Shown here piece by piece: positions 34,801 through 44,200 of a DNA stretch of 64,000 bases. The translations under genes were made by a program, and so were the position numbers. The notes under the pieces were generated by a model. The model did not search any database. It saw only the letters and a program-made list of their open reading frames with translations, and had not been told where the DNA came from. Origin of the DNA: Owenia fusiformis (Eukaryota > Annelida > Polychaeta > Sabellida > Oweniidae). Location: contig CAIIXF020000009.1 in NCBI GenBank assembly GCA_903813345.2, positions 30,416,740-30,480,739 of the forward strand, in the 5' to 3' direction. How positions within the stretch are numbered: position 1 is the stretch's first letter; every line of letters starts with the position of its first letter.

Positions 34801-35851
34801 TTTGACAAGTGAGAATCGCAATTGCAAAACATAGTATTGTATGATTGAAGTTAAAAAGCTAAATTACCCGAATAAGTAAAAATACTAGATATTTTAGAAA
34901 TATACTAGAAAATGTAAAATGATAGAAAATGGTAAAATACTAGTGAAAGTCAAAATAGTGCACTGTGTATGGTATCGTAAAAATACCTCAGAATCCGCAT
35001 CTACCATGTCTACGATGAAAGGGGTACATTTACAAATGATTTGTAAATTAAAGGTTGCACGTTTGGTCCAAGCTTCAAGTTCAGGCTTCGCTTCTATCGC
35101 AGCTACCGAAAGTAGCGTCACGAGCTTCGTTTCGGATAGCTCATTGCTATTTGTTGGATACAGCCAAGCTCGTGGCTATAAATTGTAAGAAAATACAAAT
35201 GCACGTCTAACTATATGCAAGTATATTTATTTACCTTTGCAGACCGGTCCTGGAATCTGTATATGTACTTTTATAGAAACCCACAATTCCTATATCAAGG
35301 GAACCTTCGAATGACAAATGAAGGACCACCACTGTGTTGGCTGCTAGAGACTCTGATAACTCGACCACCCAGTACTGGTTTGGAGTGTGCGAAAACGTGT
35401 TCTTTACTACTTTTTCTGCCCCAGTGTCGTAGTCGGTGACTCGTGTCATTGTGATATTTAGATAGTTGATGTGTATAAGCAAGTATGGAGTGTCCTGCGT
35501 CACTAGAATCCTGACTGATACGTTTCCTTCAAAACTATTTTGGTTTCCCTCAAAATGAGGAAATTGGGTAAGATGGTAATGTTGTGGTATAAAATACTTT
35601 GGGAGTCTGACCTGATACCAAGGCTCTGGTCCCGTGGGTGCCGCTGTAGTAGTTTCCTGGGGCAGGCTGGGGGTCTCTGTGGTAGTATCAACTGGCCCAG
35701 CAGTTATGGGTGCAGGTGTCACTTGTACTATAGTAGGACATGGGGCACGTATCAACCCCGCCATTAGCCCAACACCAACACATATTAATACAAATAAAAC
35801 AATAATAATCACAGCGTTCCGAGTAGAAACGTGAAATCCATCTTTTCCCAT
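19730..35851 (-). CDS. Aminopeptidase N-like M1 zinc metallopeptidase, 19 exons, 957 aa
   Basis: Nineteen exons join in phase from ATG (35851) to TAA (19730). The product is a type II membrane ectoenzyme expected to remove N-terminal residues from peptides outside the cell. The order is: a short cytosolic tail (1-12), membrane anchor (13-34), Thr/Pro-rich stalk (35-77), beta domain (about 80-290), catalytic domain with HELAH (383-387), second zinc ligand Glu406 in WLNE and Tyr472 in VTYSKG, beta-sandwich (about 545-640), and helical ERAP1-like C domain to 957. Length matches vertebrate aminopeptidase N (about 965). The start has a good Kozak context (A at -3, G at +4). Oddity: the substrate-anchoring GAMEN motif is GATEH (348-352), with Gly and Glu kept but Met and Asn replaced. 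Introns carry many repeats but every exon is open, so the gene looks functional. Family assignment is firm; one-to-one orthology with ANPEP is not shown. Confidence 0.95.
20260..20341 (-). CDS. Aminopeptidase exon 18 (residues 883-910)
   Basis: Acceptor TTTCTAG, donor GAG|GTACAG. It encodes [20 protein letters not shown] and onward, the usual near-C-terminal helix pair of M1 enzymes. It enters in phase 2 and leaves in phase 0. Confidence 0.92.
20533..20673 (-). CDS. Aminopeptidase exon 17 (residues 836-882)
   Basis: Acceptor TTTTCAG, donor AAAAG|GTAACA. It contains the family hallmarks [20 protein letters not shown] and NWENLVKR. Phase 2 at both ends. Confidence 0.95.
20674..21603. other. 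Intron 16, no feature seen
   Basis: 930 bp of AT-rich intron. Small open frames here have no flanking splice signals in phase. No transposon ends recognised. Confidence 0.6.
21604..21777 (-). CDS. Aminopeptidase exon 16 (residues 778-835)
   Basis: Acceptor TTTTTACAG, donor AACAG|GTACAA. It encodes [20 protein letters not shown], matching the conserved helical repeat (G-x-EEWDF) of the C domain, and ends WLLNR. Phase 2 at both ends. Confidence 0.95.
21886..21996 (-). CDS. Aminopeptidase exon 15 (residues 741-777)
   Basis: Acceptor TTTCCAG, donor CTGGC|GTGAGT. It encodes [19 protein letters not shown], the conserved Cys-bearing helix pair of aminopeptidase N. Phase 2 at both ends. Confidence 0.95.
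22222..22295 (-). CDS. Aminopeptidase exon 14 (residues 717-740)
   Basis: Acceptor TTTACAG, donor GACAA|GTAAGA. It encodes [20 protein letters not shown]. Enters in phase 0, leaves in phase 2. Confidence 0.92.
22532..23434. mobile_element. Mariner-related foldback element in intron 13
   Basis: The ends are inverted copies (CAGGGTGTCTCAAAAAATGT left; TAGGGTGTCTCAAAAAATGT on the opposite strand at the right), flanked by TA at 22530-22531 and 23435-23436. Inside, two related arms of about 290 bp (about 22660-22800 and 23185-23310) also face each other. The right arm still shows decayed transposase-like words (a [12 protein letters not shown]-type segment, with stops nearby). It is a dead, partly duplicated Tc1/mariner-group element. 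Its right end stops about 16 bp from the exon 13 donor. Confidence 0.8.
23453..23656 (-). CDS. Aminopeptidase exon 13 (residues 649-716)
   Basis: Acceptor TTTATTTCAG, donor GGAGG|GTGAGA. It opens the helical C domain ([20 protein letters not shown], then a conserved E-x-x-x-x-W). Phase 0 at both ends. A transposon lies 16-18 bases inside the donor end of the next intron. Confidence 0.95.
23657..24296. other. Intron 12, one possible transposon end
   Basis: About 640 bp. A Tc1-like end sequence (CTCCCCTCCATAAGTTTGGC) starts near 23978 with no matching partner seen. Otherwise unremarkable. Confidence 0.4.
24297..24433 (-). CDS. Aminopeptidase exon 12 (residues 603-648)
   Basis: Acceptor TATATCAG, donor CATACG|GTAAGA. 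It encodes the conserved G-F-Y-R-V-N-Y strand that ends the beta-sandwich domain ([17 protein letters not shown]). Enters in phase 1, leaves in phase 0. Confidence 0.95.
24434..25226. other. Intron 11, no feature seen
   Basis: 793 bp of AT-rich intron with a run of nine Gs at about 24511. Nothing else recognised. Confidence 0.55.
25227..25312 (-). CDS. Aminopeptidase exon 11 (residues 574-602)
   Basis: Acceptor TTAATTAG, donor GAGAAA|GTAAGA. It encodes [17 protein letters not shown], the beta-sandwich segment that follows SPY in the family. A second AG six bases in would also be in frame and drop two residues; family alignment favours the first. Enters in phase 2, leaves in phase 1. Confidence 0.9.
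25365..25617. repeat. 19-bp minisatellite in intron 10
   Basis: About 13 copies of a 19-bp unit close to AACAAAATAACTATGAGTT, alternating with a CCATAAGTT variant. It begins about 50 bp from exon 11. Confidence 0.85.
26106..26272 (-). CDS. Aminopeptidase exon 10 (residues 519-574)
   Basis: Acceptor TTATCTAG, donor CATATAG|GTACGA. It encodes [19 protein letters not shown] (the W-x-x-Q-x-GYPV motif at the end of the catalytic domain) and Q-D-R-F-L. Leaves in phase 2. Confidence 0.95.
26549..26814 (-). mobile_element. Dispersed repeat A, copy 2 (inverted, intron 9)
   Basis: Read on the minus strand it begins CAGGGGTGGATCTGGGAAC, then a G run, and then the same AAGGCCC-rich body as 17540-17811, ending in a G run of about ten on the plus strand. 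The minus-strand frame through it is not a gene. Confidence 0.75.
27188..27253 (-). CDS. Aminopeptidase exon 9 (residues 497-518)
   Basis: Acceptor TGTGTCCAG, donor AAAAG|GTAAGT. It encodes [19 protein letters not shown], the family helix Y-x-F-x-x-A-x-x-x-D/Q-L-W. Phase 0 at both ends. Confidence 0.95.
27302..27920. mobile_element. Non-autonomous element with about 60-bp inverted ends, intron 8
   Basis: The left end begins CGGGTGTCCCAAAAAATGAG and the right end is its inverted copy, ending GGGACACCCG. Pairing continues to a GGTTCATCAGTTGC core about 58 bp in. TAT flanks both sides. It has no coding capacity. The end type (GGGTGTCCCAAAA) is typical of Tc1/mariner-group MITEs. Confidence 0.85.
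28257..28322 (-). CDS. Aminopeptidase exon 8 (residues 475-496)
   Basis: Acceptor TTTTGCAG, donor AAGG|GTAAAA. It encodes [20 protein letters not shown], directly after the catalytic Tyr of VTYSK. Phase 0 at both ends. Confidence 0.95.
28593..29097. repeat. Long inverted repeat (about 200-bp arms) in intron 7
   Basis: The left arm (28593-28805) and right arm (28885-29097) are near-perfect reverse complements. They share the AAGTCGATCCGCGGCTTACT and GTATTGGAGCGCTGGAGTAC cores and end at an AATATGGCGGTTT core facing an 80-bp spacer. The transcript could form a long double-stranded stem. No clear target duplication seen. Confidence 0.9.
29258..29395 (-). CDS. Aminopeptidase exon 7 (residues 429-474), GC donor
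   Basis: Acceptor TTTTAAG. It encodes [20 protein letters not shown] and ends DSVTYSK with Tyr472, which stabilises the transition state in M1 enzymes. The donor is AAG|GCAAGT, a GC donor with otherwise ideal context. No nearby GT gives an in-phase join to exon 8. Phase 0 at both ends. Confidence 0.94.
29651..29770 (-). CDS. Aminopeptidase exon 6 (residues 389-428), second zinc ligand
   Basis: Acceptor CTTTTTAG, donor GCAATG|GTAAGC. It encodes [20 protein letters not shown]. Glu406 in WLNE lies 18 residues after HELAH, the expected third zinc ligand. Phase 0 at both ends. Confidence 0.96.
30399..30550 (-). CDS. Aminopeptidase exon 5 (residues 338-388), altered GAMEN and HELAH
   Basis: Acceptor TTTGTCAAG, donor CATAAC|GTAAGT. 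It holds the N-terminal-amine recognition motif as GATEHWG (348-354) and the zinc motif HELAHN (383-388). In aminopeptidase N the first is GAMENWG. Surrounding residues (PDYPS before, LITYRE after) are normal, so this is substitution, not misreading. Enters in phase 1, leaves in phase 0. Confidence 0.96.
31086..31206 (-). CDS. Aminopeptidase exon 4 (residues 298-338)
   Basis: Acceptor TTTTTAG, donor AATTAG|GTAAAA. It encodes [20 protein letters not shown] and ends FQLPKL, the approach to the active site. Leaves in phase 1. Confidence 0.95.
31460..31591 (-). CDS. Aminopeptidase exon 3 (residues 254-297)
   Basis: Acceptor TTTATAG, donor TTAGG|GTATGT. It encodes [20 protein letters not shown], matching the conserved P-x-MSTYLLAF-x-V-x-DF strand. 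Phase 0 at both ends. Confidence 0.95.
32818..33060 (+). mobile_element. Solo end of a Tc1/mariner-group element, intron 2
   Basis: It begins ACAGGGTGTCCCAAAATAAA, the same end type as the elements in introns 8 and 13, but no inverted partner follows before the minisatellite at about 33090. The right limit is arbitrary. A second unpaired end (GGACACCCTGTAC) is at about 30288-30300 in intron 5. Confidence 0.45.
33090..33738. repeat. Minisatellite (about 55-65 bp unit) reaching the exon 2 splice donor
   Basis: About ten irregular copies of a unit carrying TATATTAAGATAAAAGGCCT, then TTATGTACCTTATAACTATT, then ATGTCTTATGATACTT. The last unit runs straight into exon 2: its CCTTATATACCT is, on the gene strand, the exon's GAG|GTATATAAGG donor. 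Most other units carry the matching word AAGGTACATAAGG on the gene strand. Confidence 0.88.
33739..33880 (-). CDS. Aminopeptidase exon 2 (residues 206-253)
   Basis: Acceptor TTTCCAG, donor CCAGAG|GTATAT. It encodes [20 protein letters not shown], the family's F-x-PTDARKAFPCFDEP signature with small changes, and ends PLSNMLPE. Enters in phase 2, leaves in phase 0. Its donor lies in the terminal minisatellite unit. Confidence 0.96.
34579..34757 (+). mobile_element. Dispersed repeat A, copy 3 (short, intron 1)
   Basis: It begins CAGGGACGGATCTGAAAATT, has the same AAGGCCC body, and ends CCCCCAGATCCCCCAGTG. It is shorter than copies 1 and 2 and has lost the long G run. Confidence 0.7.
35235..35851 (-). 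CDS. Aminopeptidase exon 1 (residues 1-206): tail, anchor, stalk, start of ectodomain
   Basis: The ATG lies in AACAATGG. It encodes a 12-residue cytosolic tail, the 22-residue anchor starting [16 protein letters not shown], a Thr/Pro-rich stalk, then [17 protein letters not shown], the standard start of the M1 N-terminal beta domain. Glycosylation sequons NVS and NIT are present. Donor CAAAG|GTAAAT, leaving in phase 2. Confidence 0.95.
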
Positions 35852-37255
35852 TGTTGCTGATGTCTAGGCCCGATGGGCACAGAAATTAGTGTATATGAAG
35901 ACTAATGAATGTCTAAACGAAATCCCTGGATGTGAACTTTATTCACTAAACTGCAAACTTGAATTCTGACAATGTGTTAAGTCCAACAACATACATGTGT
36001 ATCGTATTTCTAATCCTCATTAATGATGACTGCAATAATTCCAATCCATTTCTCTCTTATGAGAACAACTTATGTCAGTGAGATTTTCGTGGTACAAATT
36101 TTCACAGTATCTTTCACCCCTTAGAAATTACCGAATAAGATAAGTACTACAGATACAATCAAACACTTGTTCAGCAATAAAACTGCCGGAATTTCCCATT
36201 AGTCTCAGAGAGACGTAGACTGGATGGGTTCGGGGTCAAGTTACGTTCGTATCAGATCAAGCCCTGGAACGTACGTTGTTCAAGTTTGTATATATCTTTC
36301 TGTATCGCCCCTTTTCCCAAAAGCATTGAGAGTCTCAGATTCAGGTACGTGAGCCGATAAATTTTGTAAAGGTACTGTGAAATAATGTACTCAACACTTT
36401 AAAATGAACTCGTATAAGGTCCATGGTAAGTCATTGAAAGTGGTCGAACTTTGATCTGTTTGCACACTTATAAGTGACTTGAAGTAAAACATATCAAACT
36501 TGTTTTTCTATAAAGAACATGGACCAGTCTTTCACCTTAGCATTTGTAGTTCTTAAACGTGTGCGTGATCATCGTGTATTTAACTCTACACATTACGTTT
36601 CAAGAAATATAGTACTATTTGACTTATTTTGTCACATAGAAAGTTATCGTCAAATCGTATGTAGCATCTTTATCTCTAGAGGTTTACTAAATGTTCAATC
36701 GGAACCTCTTCACCAATGATAAGACATATCAATACTGACGAAATAAACAAAACGGTCTATTGTTTCAGAATTCCGATTTAAGAACTTATTACAGGAATTA
36801 ATGTTACTATCAGACCGCCACATGATTACCGAAACGCTAGAAATAATGTCAGCATTGAAAATGTGGCAGTGACGTTATGGTGTCAGAAATGGCTAAAATT
36901 TCAATGTTAGTTTCACATTTATATATTTTGAATAGTCGAAATATATTTAAAACATCAAATAAGAAAATAAAAGCAATTTTTTCAAAAACATCAAATAAGG
37001 AAAAAAATTCAAAGAAAATAAGGAAAAAAATTCAAAGTAAATGTTGAGAACTTCAAATTAGAAAAAACGTATGTCGAATAAGAAAAAATAATGTTAAATC
37101 CGATGTTCTATAGCTATAGTTCAAAGCAATATGGACTTACACGACCCCAAACCAACTTTTATCTACAAACTTTTATACATATTATGTTTCAACTTTTCAT
37201 TTTGGTATTAAATGTATACATTTTTCTTATTCGAACTTTTCATTTTTTATGTTAT
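35852..37255. other. Upstream region of the aminopeptidase gene, no other gene seen
   Basis: It should contain the 5' UTR and promoter; I cannot place a TATA box or start site. A TAG that could be a 5' UTR acceptor lies about 12 bases before the ATG. From about 36940 to 37080 the DNA is A-rich with AAATAAGGAAAAAAATTCAA-type direct repeats. It ends at the LTR with TTAT, the likely 4-bp target duplication. Confidence 0.55.
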
Positions 37256-37763
37256 TGTAACGAACGGCTCCAACCTCCGTGGTAGTGTGTATATGGTGTT
37301 ATGATTTGGGAAGTTGGGGTTCGTTTGTTTAAAAAGGGGTGAGACGTCTTTGGGCGTGTCGGGGTCGGTTGACACTTTTACTTCAGCCGAGTCTACTGCC
37401 TCTAAATAATAATGACAAACACAGTAATTCAGTTTACTTATGAAAAGAAATTAGCTCTATTTAGGCTGTTATTAGCCCACGAAGTGTTACAAAAATAAAT
37501 CGAGAATGTCTCTAGCTTTGTATTGATTGTATCTCTAATGTATCAAGTATCTTGCATCCAATGTCTATATCTGCTTCAATAATGTCTATGAGTATATGGG
37601 TCTCTATATCTCTCTAAATGTCTATGGCCGTGTCTGATTCTCTGTGTCTGGCTGGTTTCCTGTTATAAAGGTCTCTTACTCTGTATCTGTTCCTCTCAAT
37701 AATAAAGTTCTCTACTCGATGAACCTGAAATTACAATCCCTGGAAAGACAGGTCTGGAACAGA

Positions 37764-39452
37764 AGCTCTGAAATAGAATGCCTACAAAGCAAACTCTGAA
37801 ATGGAATGCCTACAAAGCAATCCCTGAAATGGAATGCCTACAAAGCAAACTCTGAAATGAAGAAGGCAAACCCTGAAAATATATAGAAAGTAAACTCCAA
37901 AATGGAATGCCTACAAAGCAAACTCTGAAATGGAATGCCTACAAAGCAAACTCTGAAATGGAATGCCTACAAAGCAAACCCTGAAATGGAATGCCTACAA
38001 AGCAAACTCTGAAATAGAATGCCTACAAAGCAAACTCTGAAATAGAATGCCTACAAAGCAAACTCTGAAATGGAATGCCTACAAAGCAAACCCTGAAAGG
38101 TAGAAGGCAAACCCTGAAAATATATAGAAGGCAAACCCTGGAAATATATAGAAAGTAAACTCTGAAATGGAATGCCTACAAAGTAAACTCTGAAATGGAA
38201 TGCCTACAAAGCAAACTCTGAAATGGAATGCCTACAAAGCAAACTCTGAAATGGAATGCCTACAAAGCAAACCCTGAAAGGTAGAAGGCAAACCCTGAAA
38301 ATATATAGAAGGCAAACCCTGGAAATATATAGAAAGTAAACTCTGAAATGGAATGCCTACAAAGCAAACTCTGAAATGGAATGCCTACAAAGCAAACTCT
38401 GAAATGGAATGCCTACAAAGCAAACCCTGAAAGGTAGAAGGCAAACCCTGAAAATATATAGAAGGCAAACCCTGGAAATATATAGAAAGTAAACTCTGAA
38501 ATGGAATGCCTACAAAGCAAACTCTGAAATGGAATGCCTACAAAGCAAACTCTGAAATGGAATGCCTACAAAGCAAACCCTGAAAGGTAGAAGGCAAACC
38601 CTGAAAATATATAGAAGGCAAACCCTGGAAATATATAGAAAGTAAACTCTAAAATGGAATGCCTACAAAGCAAACTCTGAAATGGAATGCCTACAAAGCA
38701 AACTCTGAAATGGAATGCCTACAAAGCAAACTCTGAAATAGAATGCCTACAAAGCAAACTCTGAAATGGAATGCCTACAAAGCAAACTCTGAAATGGAAT
38801 GCCTACAAAGCAAACCCTGAAAGGTAGAAGGCAAACCCTGAAAATATATAGAAGGCAAACCCTGGAAATATATAGAAAGTAAACTCTGAAATGGAATGCC
38901 TACAAAGCAAACTCTGAAATGGAATGCCTACAAAGCAAACTCTGAAATGGAATGCCTACAAAGCAAACCCTGAAAGGTAGAAGGCAAACCCTGAAAATAT
39001 ATAGAAGGCAAACCCTGGAAATATATAGAAAGTAAACTCTAAAATGGAATGCCTACAAAGCAAACTCTGAAATGGAATGCCTACAAAGCAACTCTGAAAT
39101 AGAATGCCTACAAAGCAAACTCTGAAATGGAATGCCTACAAAGCAAACCCTGAAAGGTAGAAGGCAAACCCTGGAAATATATAGAAGGCAAACCCTGGAA
39201 ATATATAGAAAGCAAACTCTGAAATGGAATGCCTACAAAGCAAACTCTGAAATGGAATGCCTACAAAGCAAACTCTGAAATGGAATGCCTACAAAGCAAA
39301 CTCTGAAATGGAATGCCTACAAAGCAAACCCTGAAAGGTAGAAGGCAAACCCTGAAAATATATAGAAGGCAACTCTGGAAATATATAGAAGGCAAACCCT
39401 GAAAAGGAATGCCTACAAAGCAAACCCTGAAAAATAGAATGCCTACAAAGCA
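37764..39452. repeat. 28-bp minisatellite inside the 3' LTR
   Basis: The unit is 28 bp and contains GAAATGGAATGCCTACAAAG, in blocks of three to six. A 69-bp spacer module with repeated GGCAAACCCTG and ATATATAGAA words separates the blocks, making a higher-order repeat. It is about 1.69 kb here, against 1.05 kb in the other LTR. Confidence 0.95.
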
Positions 39453-39609
39453 AACTCGGTTGTCAATCAAAGTCGGTCACCACCTCTGGAAATACACAAA
39501 AGTCCTGAAAATACACCAAATTCTCGGCAATTGCACAGACTCTGGATCACCTCCAGAATCTTACAAATACTCCCAAGATCCGGATCAGCACCTAAAAATA
39601 CACAGTCTG

Positions 39610-40100
39610 TGTGAATACTCCTAGTCCAGACAGCATCTGAAAATACACAAAGTCTCTGCTTATACAATGAGTCTGGACAGCATCTGAAAATACACAAAGT
39701 CTCTGCTTTGTAAATACACCTGGTCCGGACAGCTCCTGAAAATACACAAAGTCTCTGCTCATACAATGAGTCTGGACAGCATCTGAAAATATACAAAGTC
39801 TCTACTTTGCAAATACACCTGGTCCGGACAGCTCCTGAAAATACACAAGGTCTCTGCTCATACAATGAGTCTGGACAGCATCTGAAAATACACAAAGTCT
39901 CTGCTTTGCAAATACACCTGGTCCGGACAGCTCCTGAAAATACACAAGGTCTCTGCTCATACAATGAGTCTGGACAGCATCTGAAAATACACAAAGTCTC
40001 TGCTTTGCAAATACACCTGGTCCGGACAGCTCCTGAAAATACACAAGGTCTCTGCTCATACAATGAGTCTGGACAGCATCTGAAAATATATACTGTCTAC
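39610..40100. repeat. 100-bp tandem array inside the 3' LTR
   Basis: About five copies with a 100-bp period, made of two related halves, each with a GGACAGC-x-TC-TGAAAATACAC core. It recurs at about 51508-51998 in the other LTR. The long open frames through it on both strands follow from repetition, not coding. Confidence 0.9.
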
Positions 40101-41134
40101 TCGACTACACCTGGTCTGGACAACATCTGAAAATATACACAGTCTCTACTCTGCATACTCTTGATCCGGATCACATCTGAAAATACAAAGTGCTGAAAAC
40201 AAATAAAGTTCTGAAATAAAATCCCTAAAATAAATCAAAGTTCCAAACCAAAGTCAACTGAAATAAGTTGAAGTTAAATTCCACTAACAATTGTTATCCA
40301 AAATATATCTCTATAGAAGTATTTCTATTAAAGTGAAAGAATTTCAAAGTACCTGAGATCGAATCTCTTGATTGATATTGCTTGAATTTGAAAGAACTCA
40401 ATTCCACAATTCTGAAACGTATTGACTCGCTCCTCAAACGTATGTACTGAACCTGAAAGAAAGACTCCTTGATATGTTCCCCTTGAACCTGAAATAAAGA
40501 CTGAGCTAAGCTCACTGCTTCCCGCCTTATATAGTCCCTGTAACAAAATAGTTCGCCTTCCGCGGTAAGAAAATATCACTCCGCCGGTCATCCAAGTATT
40601 TTGGGCTAAAAACATATAATTTTACAGTGGCGGGGATAGATTGGAACGATAAATAACTCTAGAATGTTTTTATAAAAGATAGGAGCTTGAATAATGTCGA
40701 TAAACTGCAAAATATCAGCAAAATTACCAACCGGAAGTTAAATTCGAAACGTTTTCAAGTCAAAATCTGACGAAGCAATTCCCTATAATTTCTAACAAAT
40801 GATAAAGATTTGGACCTTGAAGGGTATCTAATTCGAAACTCTACACCTCTAACTTAGTCTAGGACGGCTAAAAGTGAAGTAACTTAGCTTATGTGTTGAG
40901 AAATCGAAGGGTGAAAATATAAATTGGACTCGTTCCTTATATGGGCAAAACTAAGATGGCAGCCTCCATTACGTCGCCAAAAATAACACCAGTTCACGAA
41001 AAATGAATGAAATTTCTGTAAAGTCTAATAATCTACTGTAATCATCGTCTAAAGGGACAATATGTGAACTCTGGCAGGTAAGTACCACTCAATCAATCAC
41101 ACATAGGGATGAACTGGCTTGAAATTTCGTTACA

Positions 41135-41149
41135 CATCTCCCCTCTTTT
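41135..41149 (-). promoter_or_regulatory. Polypurine tract
   Basis: On the element strand AAAAGAGGGGAGATG lies immediately before the 3' LTR's TGTAAC. This is the expected plus-strand primer site for reverse transcription. Confidence 0.85.
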
Positions 41150-41289
41150 ACATTTGGTGTGATAACACCAATGGAAAACCAAAAAATAATAAAACGAAAT
41201 TTCACAAAATATAACTCTATCATCTAGGTATATGATGTACTAAAAATAAACTATCATGTAGTATATTCGCGTCATCTTCTCTGTGTTAT

Positions 41290-44200
41290 CTACTTCTTCT
41301 CAGTCTGTCGAGGATCGGGGTTATGGTCAACACTGCCCAGCAAGAATGAATGGACAGCTTTGATCTCCGGGTCCCTCTGAATCCTGTAGTACTTCTTAAG
41401 TATCAGTTCAGATTTAATATGTTGACCTTGACTTAGCTCCGGTACTCGGAAGGTATATAATTGGGGCATAGAAGTTGAAGCCAGTGGTCTTTCTGCTGAC
41501 CGCTCAATTCTACCCTGTACCCATGTTCCTGGTTTACCTCGACCATCCGAAAATTCAATGGAGGAGGGAGGAGTAAACCTAATGGACGCGGTAGCCGTTG
41601 GTGTACTGCTCTCTCCCCAAGATTGACTCTGGTTAGTCGGAGGACCTTTTCCAACACTCAGATCGAGAGGTTTTTCATCCTGGTCTGGCGGTTTGGCTGT
41701 ACCTTCCCCCTGAAACAAATCTGTGGTAGTCTTTTTCCCTTGTGTCCTCTTGTGAGGTGTGAAGCGCCTAGGTCTAGATTTTGTCCTCCTACCGGCCTTA
41801 TTTCCATCTGCCGACATGGACCATTTTTTCACCGAAGGCTTCAGACTCTCTTCAATCTGGAATGACACTTTTGGTTTTTGCCGTCCAATGGCTCTTACAG
41901 CATCTTCACTGGACCGGTCTAGTTTATCTACAAATTCAACAGCATCCTGTAAAGGAATAGAACCGGATGAACTTGTAGTCATCAGTTGATTGTCCTCATG
42001 AGTTGGGCTTCCTTCCCCAGATTCAGCCTTCTCTATCTCTGATGTATTCCTGGGAGGTCGACTTTTCTCGGGCCTCAGAGCGCACACAACTCCAGTAACA
42101 TCCTCGGGATGATTGTGGCCATCAGGGATTCTCATCCTCTGAGCTTGTCTTTTCTGGAAAACAGAAACATTTTTCACCCCTAAGTGGAAAGCTCTTCTAG
42201 TGAAATCTAGAACAGCACTTGCTCCCACTAAGTAATCCATACCAAGGATTCCCGGGTAGTCAATCCTGGCTACCACAATTTCTACTCTCATTTGGTGTTC
42301 TTTTATAATCAAAGGAGTTCGAATCACTCCTAGTACTTCTATGTTACTCCCATCTGCTTGTATGAAGGTGTTGTTCACCTGATGGAGTGGAGGACGTCTA
42401 CTCTGTGCTATGGCATTATAAGCTTCCTCACTTATCATAGTCCGGTTTGTACCTGTATCAATGAGAAAATCCACAGATATACCACCTATTTGGCCCTCTA
42501 CTGTCATCATGGCCATCTTGCGTAGTCTAAAAACTGTTTCAGCAAGGGGTGAGCTCGGTAAGTCCTGTTCTTGTAACATGGTACAATCATAATCCTCCAG
42601 TCTCCTTGGCCTTTTTCGACTTCGTCTCCCCTCGGAGGGTGGTGTGCTTGAAGAAGGTGCTTGGATTTCTGTTGAGTCTGGTTTATATTTGGTTTCTTCT
42701 GAAAGAAAATTCAAACAGGAGTCTATCAAGCCCCTCACTAGGCTATCCGCTTCTTGGGAATGTGGTTTCTCCTCCGGTAGGCTTTCTCTTTCTGGAGTCT
42801 CGACCTTAAGTGGATCTTTGGTACCCTCTTCATCCTGTGAGAATGGATCCACTTCAGTAGAGGAGTTGTCCCATTGTTCTAAAATCCTCCATTTGGTGGG
42901 TAGTTCCGCCTCATAAGGTTTCAGTTGGTTAAAGTGCACTACCTTTGGCTTGGCTCTTGATTTTCCCCATTCTATAATTCGGTATGTCACATCAGATATC
43001 TTCTTCAGTACCTGAAAAGGGCCCACCCATTTCGTCTGTAGCTTTGGGGAGATCCCCTTCTTTCGAATCATATTCTTGTACCACACTGCTTGGCCTCTGG
43101 AATATTCTTTGCCTTCAAGTCTTCTGTCATATGCAGTTTTCTGTAACAAAGAGGAATTTTTCAAAATACCCTGTGCTCTGGCGTAAACTTTCTGGAAATT
43201 TTCCTTCAAGCTTGTTAGGTAGTCCTCTGGTTTTCCCTCGTCATCTAGATTCTCTACTAGCAAATCAATGGGGGTATTCAATTCCCGGCCGAACAACATC
43301 ATGGCGGGAGTCTCCCCGGTAGACTCATGGACAGCTGTTCTGTAAGCAAACAAAGCATAGGGGATTTGCAAGTCCCAATCTCGCTGGTGTCCATCAGGTT
43401 GTAGGAGTTTAATCATGGTTTCCCTCAAAGTTCTGTTATATCTCTCAACAAGACCATCACTTTGAGGATGGAAGGGAGTAGTTCTTGTTTTGTGTACACC
43501 TAAAAGAGAACAAAGTTCCTGGAAAACATTCGCCTCAAAATTCCTGCCCTGATCTGAATGTAGTTCCCTAGGGGCTCCGTAACGGCAAACTACCTCTTCA
43601 ACCATCTTGTTGGCAACGGTTACAGCCTCTTGGTTTGGAAGTGGGAAGGCTTCCACCCATTTGGAAAAATAATCAGAACAGACCATAATAACCTTGTTCC
43701 TTCTGGGAGTCTCTGGAAGTGGACCTACAATATCCACAGCAAAGCGTTCCATAGGTTCGCTGATCCCCTGTACTTGCATAGGGGCCCGTAGTAACTTCTG
43801 TGGTCTCCTCATCGAACCACACACATGGCAGGCCCTAACCATTGTTTGAACATCTCCCCTCTGTTTGTACCAGTAGTAACGTTTTCGGCATTTATCCAGA
43901 GTCTTTCTAACTCCAAAGTGTCCTGCCAGTTTGTTAGCGTGACTCATCTCCAACACAAGACTCTTGAGTGGAGTTGGCGTAATTAGTTGAGGTTGTACCA
44001 CCTTTCCATCTTCACTCTCCCATCTTCGGCACAGCACTCCCTGTTCTACCATCAGGCGATCCCATTGATTCCAGTAGCATTTGGTGGCGGGTGAATCATA
44101 GCTAATGGATTCCCACGAAGGTCGCCGTTCACTCTTGAGTTTAGCTGAAAATATAGGAGCAATATCTGGGTCTTGCTGTTGAGCTTCGGCTATGGCAGAT

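Larger units (their letters stand above)
37256..41134 (-). repeat. 3' LTR of the Gypsy element (3879 bp)
   Basis: Left-hand copy of the LTR, preceded on the element strand by the polypurine tract. It is 640 bp longer than the other LTR, entirely through extra copies in the 28-bp array. A TATATAAG word on the element strand is at 40526-40533. Confidence 0.95.

Noticed and set aside
34894-35188. Open frames on both strands in intron 1, the minus one between an AG and a GTATTT
   Set aside because: The minus frame enters in phase 0, but exon 1 leaves in phase 2, and exon 2 at 33880 already gives the expected family sequence. No recognised protein on either strand.
39467-40130. 198-, 107- and 85-codon frames in the LTR (and the same at 51365-52028)
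   Set aside because: They follow from a 100-bp tandem repeat with few stops; frames are open on both strands and lie in LTR sequence.
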